17,761 bases of DNA from an uncultured Bacillaceae bacterium (GTDB taxonomy: Bacteria; Bacillota; Bacilli; Caldalkalibacillales; Caldalkalibacillaceae): assembly GCA_937967685.1 (NCBI GenBank), contig CALBTX010000040.1:1-17761 (forward strand), given 5' to 3'. The notes below the pieces were generated by a model. It ran no database searches, was not told the origin of the DNA, and saw only the letters and a program-made list of their open reading frames with translations. Each line of letters starts with the position of its first letter. Position 1 is the first letter of the stretch. This document shows positions 14,645-17,761 of this stretch, piece after piece. The position numbers were made by a program, and so were the translations under genes.

Positions 14645-14693
14645 TAAGGTTAAAAGAACCTTATGAGTGGTTATGTAAAGTGGGTGAAAGGTT
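14645..14693 (+). promoter_or_regulatory. Possible translational switch in the operon leader
   Basis: TAAGGTT at 14645-14651 and AACCTTA at 14657-14663 form a perfect 7-bp hairpin with a five-base loop. The hexamer AAGGTT occurs again at 14688-14693, directly before the ATG at 14694 and overlapping the ribosome site. AACCTT can pair with either copy, but not both. An upstream AACC at 14634-14637 can also pair with the first GGTT. Confidence 0.35.
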
Positions 14694-14966
14694 ATGGATA
14701 AGATCATTATTTGCAGATGTGAAGAAGTCGATTTAGAAGAAATTGAGCAAACCGTCAATAAATATGGGAGCTCCGCCCGTGAAACCAAACTGCGAACGAG
14801 AGCGGGAATGGGCTATTGTGGGGGAAGGACATGTCGGCCGATGATAGATACCATTCTGGAACAATTAACGGGAGAAAAGCCAAAAGATAAGATCCCTCTG
14901 AAAGTACAACCCCCTGTCCGTCCAGTATCTCTAGCTAGATTGGGGGATAAGACCCATCATGAATAA
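14694..14966 (+). CDS. BFD-like [2Fe-2S] protein, small subunit of an amino-acid dehydrogenase
   Basis: This 90-residue protein carries four cysteines, Cys7 and Cys9 (IICRCEEV) and Cys42 and Cys47 (GMGYCGGRTC), the ligand pattern of bacterioferritin-associated-ferredoxin-like [2Fe-2S] domains. In HcnB/SoxA-type proteins such a domain is often fused to the FAD/NAD subunit; here it is a separate gene, as in four-subunit dye-linked L-proline dehydrogenases, where it passes electrons. The ATG is preceded by GGGTGAAAGG. The tail after residue 60 is rich in Pro and Lys. The end overlaps the next gene by 8 bases. Confidence 0.85.
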   Translation: MDKIIICRCEEVDLEEIEQTVNKYGSSARETKLRTRAGMGYCGGRTCRPMIDTILEQLTGEKPKDKIPLKVQPPVRPVSLARLGDKTHHE

Positions 14967-15363
14967 TCGCATCGTGGATCACCCGATACTGGGGAAAATT
15001 AAAGAGCGGAAAGTGATTTCTTTTACGTTTGACGGAAAAAAATATACGGGTTATGAAGGAGATACGATCGCTTCTGCATTATTGGCCAATGGCATCAGAA
15101 AGCTGCGCGTTCATGAAGAAAGCGGGAACCCGCGCGGCATTTACTGCAATATAGGGCATTGCTTTGAATGCCGTTTAACGGTTGACCAGGAACCCGGTGT
15201 TCGAGCGTGTTTAACACAACTTCAGGAGAACATGGTCATCGAAAGTGGCAAACGACTTCCTGCCCCTTTGAAATCAGAGGGGAATAGAGACGATTTGCCG
15301 CGAAATTATGCTGAATTTGCCAAAAAGTACGAAGAGAGCAAGGAGGATGATCCGCGTGCTTGA
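14959..15363 (+). CDS. Ferredoxin-like [2Fe-2S] subunit (HcnA-like)
   Basis: This 134-residue protein fits the Fer2_4 family (HcnA and the N-terminal part of sarcosine oxidase alpha). It has GYEGDTIASALLANGI and the ligands Cys63, Cys68, Cys71 and Cys84 in the plant-ferredoxin pattern C-X4-C-X2-C-X12-C (IYCNIGHCFEC). It should carry electrons between the flavin subunits encoded beside it. GGGGGA at about 14942-14947 is a rather distant ribosome site, and the 8-base overlap suggests coupling. The C-terminal 35 residues are charged and outside the family core. Confidence 0.88.
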   Translation: MNNRIVDHPILGKIKERKVISFTFDGKKYTGYEGDTIASALLANGIRKLRVHEESGNPRGIYCNIGHCFECRLTVDQEPGVRACLTQLQENMVIESGKRLPAPLKSEGNRDDLPRNYAEFAKKYEESKEDDPRA

Positions 15364-16567
15364 CGTACTGATTATCGGTGCAGGTCCAGCTGGATTGTCC
15401 GCGGCCAATGCCTGTCGAGAATGGGATCTGAATGTGCTTGTGATCGATGAATTTCCTCAGCCGGGTGGCAGGCTGCTCGGTCAACTGCATCAGGAACCGA
15501 ACGGCAAATGGTGGAATGGGATCGAAGAAACAAGGATGCTTTTGGAGAAAGCGGACGCACTTGGTGCAGATATTAGGTGTGGCCTTTCTGCTTTTCATAT
15601 TGAAAAAGCCAGCCATGGCTTTAGCGTATATACCAACCAAGGTGTTTTTGACACGGCAAATCTTTTGATCGCAACCGGGGCTGCTGAATCACCGGTCCCT
15701 ATTCCCGGCTGGACGCTTCCGGGGGTGATGTCCATCGGTGCAGCCCAGGTCATGACAAACGTTCATCGTGTACGTGTCGGAAATAGAGGGATCATTGTTG
15801 GCGTCAACGTTTTGTCGGCAGCCATTGCGCGTGAACTGCAGCTGGCGGGTGTTGAGATTCATAGTATGGCACTGCCAGCTTTAAACATCGTCAATGAAGA
15901 ACATGGTCACCCAAGAAAAGTGATGGAACGGTTGGTTCGAATGGCTCATCTAGCCCCTTCGGCCTGGATCCGATTTGGCAGTCAGTTTGCCAAAATCGAT
16001 TGGATGAGGAATCTTGCCGTGAAGTTCTATCCTAAGCATGGTGTAAAAATGTGGGGACTGCCCATTCATATTCGCAAAGCGGTGACTGAAATTTGCGGGA
16101 AAGATCAAGTTGAGGCAGTCACCATCTGCGATATTACAGCGGAAGGAGAACGAATCCCCGGAACTGAACAAACCATTGAAGTGGATTTTGTGTGCATTGC
16201 CGGTGGTCTTTACCCGCTCGCGGAACTGGCGGCTGTCATTGGATGTCCTTTTCAATATATCGAGGAACTTGGTGGTCATGTTCCCGTGCACAATGAACAA
16301 ATGGAAACACCGTTGGAAGGATTATATGTGGCCGGAAACATTACAGGCATAGAAAGTGCAAAAGTAGCCCGGGCCCAAGGTGCGTTGGCTGGCCTGTCCA
16401 TCGTTAAAAGGATGTGTCGTGAGTCAGAGGACTTAAAACAGAAGATTCATGAAGCCAAACAAAATGTGAGAACGATACGGGAACAAGTGACCATTCAATT
16501 CCACCCGGGAATTCATCAAGGACGTTTGAAAATGGAAACCGTTTTTAAGGAAGTGTGTGATCAATAG
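15356..16567 (+). CDS. FAD/NAD(P)-dependent oxidoreductase subunit (HcnB / PDH-alpha-like)
   Basis: This 403-residue flavoprotein has the FAD Rossmann motif IIGAGPAGLSAA (GAGPAG at 8-13), PQPGGRL, ATGAAESPVPIPGWTLPGVM, a second nucleotide-fold segment GIIVGVNVLSAAIARELQLAG, and the C-terminal FAD contact GLYVAGNITGIESAKVARAQG. This layout is that of HcnB, octopine oxidase subunit A and dye-linked proline dehydrogenase alpha. The second motif lacks a classic GxGxxG, as in related members. Unlike HcnB, no C-terminal cysteine cluster is present; that domain is the separate gene at 14694. The GTG at 15356 is chosen because AGGAGG at 15341-15346 lies nine bases before it; ATG 15347 abuts that site and ATG 15308 lies deep in the previous gene. 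The overlap with the previous gene is then 8 bases. Confidence 0.88.
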   Translation: MLDVLIIGAGPAGLSAANACREWDLNVLVIDEFPQPGGRLLGQLHQEPNGKWWNGIEETRMLLEKADALGADIRCGLSAFHIEKASHGFSVYTNQGVFDTANLLIATGAAESPVPIPGWTLPGVMSIGAAQVMTNVHRVRVGNRGIIVGVNVLSAAIARELQLAGVEIHSMALPALNIVNEEHGHPRKVMERLVRMAHLAPSAWIRFGSQFAKIDWMRNLAVKFYPKHGVKMWGLPIHIRKAVTEICGKDQVEAVTICDITAEGERIPGTEQTIEVDFVCIAGGLYPLAELAAVIGCPFQYIEELGGHVPVHNEQMETPLEGLYVAGNITGIESAKVARAQGALAGLSIVKRMCRESEDLKQKIHEAKQNVRTIREQVTIQFHPGIHQGRLKMETVFKEVCDQ

Positions 16568-16579
16568 GGGGTGGATAAC

Positions 16580-17755
16580 GTGAGCAAGAACAATCACGCA
16601 GAAGTAGCGATCATCGGGGGCGGGATCATGGGTTGTGCGATTGCCTACTACGTCTCCAAAGCAGGATTAGACTGTGTTTTGATTGAAAAAGGGGACATTG
16701 CCAGCGGAACCTCATCGCGTTGTGATGGGAATATTACTATTGTGGATAAAGACCCGGGTTTTGACAGCAAAATGTCCATGGTCAGTCAGGAGTTAACGGT
16801 CGAACTGGAAAAAGATCTCGACCTGCCTTTTGAGTATCGCGCGCTTGGAAGTATTTTGGTTTGTGATAATGATGCGGAAATGGAAGCGGCCAAGGAATGG
16901 GTGGAGATACAAAATCGAGCGGGTTTGAAATTTAAGTTGCTTGATCGCTCAGATATTTGTCAAGAGTCACCTTATTTTGCCGATGATATTCCAGGCGGAT
17001 TGGAATGTGAAACAGATTCACTGATTAATCCGTACTTGTTTTGTTACGCTTTAATTGATAAAGCGAAACAATATGGATTGAAACTGCAAACTCGCGCAGA
17101 GGTCAAACTCGTCTCCAAAAAGGAAGATTTCACGATAGAAACCACAAAGGGTACTTTTACTGCTGAAAAGGTCGTCAATGCCGCAGGGGTTTGGGCCCCT
17201 TATATCGGTAAAATGTTAAACATTGACATCCCCATCAAGCCAAGAAAAGGTCACATTATGGTTGGGGCGAGACAGAAACCAGTGATGATGAGAAATGTGA
17301 TGGAATTCGGTTACTTGATGAATAAATTCCAACGTGATCGTATTGCGGATCCTGAAACTTTAAAGCACGGGGTCGCATTGGTTCTGGAACCGACGGAAAG
17401 TCAAAATTTTTTGTTGGGCAGCAGCCGTCAATTTGTAGGTTTTGATGACAGCGTCGATATTCGTGTCGTTCAAACCATGGCTAAAAGAGCTTTGCGCTTT
17501 TTCCCTAAAATGAATGATTTCAACATCATTCGAACGTACACCGGATTCAGGCCCTGGACGGAGGATCATCTGCCGATTGTTTCAGCCGTTGAGCAAGTAC
17601 CTGGGTTTTATATTGCCGCTGGTCATGAAGGTGATGGTATCAGTTTGGCTACGGTCACAGGAAAATTAATCGAGGAAATGATCACGGGAAAGGAAACGAC
17701 CATACCCATTGAGCCTTTGAAATATGACCGCTTTGAAAAGGAAAAAGTTTCTTAA
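16580..17755 (+). CDS. DAO-family FAD oxidoreductase, probable catalytic subunit (HcnC / PDH-beta-like)
   Basis: This 391-residue protein begins with the FAD motif VAIIGGGIMGCAIAYYVS (GGGIMG at 13-18), then LIEKGDIASGTSSRCDGNI, VVNAAGVWAPYIGKML, and ends with the family segment TGFRPWTEDHLPIVS and FYIAAGHEGDGISLATVTGKLI. This is the glycine/D-amino-acid oxidase (DAO) fold and should bind and oxidise the amino-acid substrate. Partners encoded before it point to a dehydrogenase complex passing electrons on rather than a free oxidase. Proline, hydroxyproline, sarcosine, glycine or opines are possible; the sequence alone does not decide. The start GTG 16580 is preferred over GTG 16571 because AGGGGGTGG lies five bases before it, while 16571 is inside that site. 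Confidence 0.88.
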   Translation: MSKNNHAEVAIIGGGIMGCAIAYYVSKAGLDCVLIEKGDIASGTSSRCDGNITIVDKDPGFDSKMSMVSQELTVELEKDLDLPFEYRALGSILVCDNDAEMEAAKEWVEIQNRAGLKFKLLDRSDICQESPYFADDIPGGLECETDSLINPYLFCYALIDKAKQYGLKLQTRAEVKLVSKKEDFTIETTKGTFTAEKVVNAAGVWAPYIGKMLNIDIPIKPRKGHIMVGARQKPVMMRNVMEFGYLMNKFQRDRIADPETLKHGVALVLEPTESQNFLLGSSRQFVGFDDSVDIRVVQTMAKRALRFFPKMNDFNIIRTYTGFRPWTEDHLPIVSAVEQVPGFYIAAGHEGDGISLATVTGKLIEEMITGKETTIPIEPLKYDRFEKEKVS

Positions 17756-17761
17756 TGGATG
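17755..17761 (+). other. Possible start of a further operon gene
   Basis: The last stop is TAA at 17753-17755, giving TAATGGATG. An ATG at 17755 (one-base overlap) or 17759 could begin another gene, with AAAAGGAAAAAG just upstream as a ribosome site. Nothing of the product is visible. Confidence 0.35.

Overview
The window comes from a low-to-moderate GC Firmicute, most likely a Bacillales member (possibly a thermophilic or alkaliphilic Bacillaceae relative; this placement is inference). The reasons are strong Shine-Dalgarno sites, GTG starts, a Bacillus-type PurBox, a separate PurS/PurQ/PurL FGAM synthetase, an Fe-S PurF with propeptide, and the gene order yebE-purEKBCSQLFMNHD known from Bacillus subtilis.

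Layout. Positions 1-281 hold a terminator for something outside the window, a very T-rich stretch with a 16-bp tandem repeat, and a weak promoter. Positions 282-935 encode a UPF0316/DUF2179 membrane protein (YebE-like). Positions 936-1352 are the regulatory leader of the purine operon: an inverted pair of PurBoxes, a sigma-A promoter, a ykkC-family aptamer (best read as the PRPP-sensing subtype) and an intrinsic terminator that shares a strand with the aptamer. Positions 1353-14337 are the complete twelve-gene de novo purine operon from PRPP to IMP, plus purine-pathway GAR synthetase at the end, almost all genes touching or overlapping. A large hairpin terminator follows at 14384-14448. Positions 14449-14693 are an intergenic control region with a promoter, a cre-like site and an unusual AAGGTT/AACCTT/AAGGTT arrangement. 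Positions 14694-17755 are a second operon of four genes: a BFD-like [2Fe-2S] protein, a ferredoxin-like [2Fe-2S] protein, an FAD/NAD(P)-type oxidoreductase and a DAO-family FAD oxidoreductase. Together they look like a membrane- or dye-linked amino-acid dehydrogenase complex related to HcnABC, octopine/nopaline oxidase, D-hydroxyproline dehydrogenase and the archaeal four-subunit L-proline dehydrogenase. Another gene seems to begin at the last bases.

How it works together. PRPP is the substrate of PurF. It is known to release PurR from PurBoxes and is the likely ligand of the leader aptamer, so the operon appears to read PRPP both at initiation and at elongation. The three most unusual details are the PRPP-type riboswitch stacked behind a PurBox promoter, a 35-bp tandem duplication at the purK/purB junction that creates a 12-codon mini-ORF bridging the two genes, and an eight-copy hexapeptide repeat tail on PurF. 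No phage, transposon, CRISPR, tRNA or rRNA was seen.
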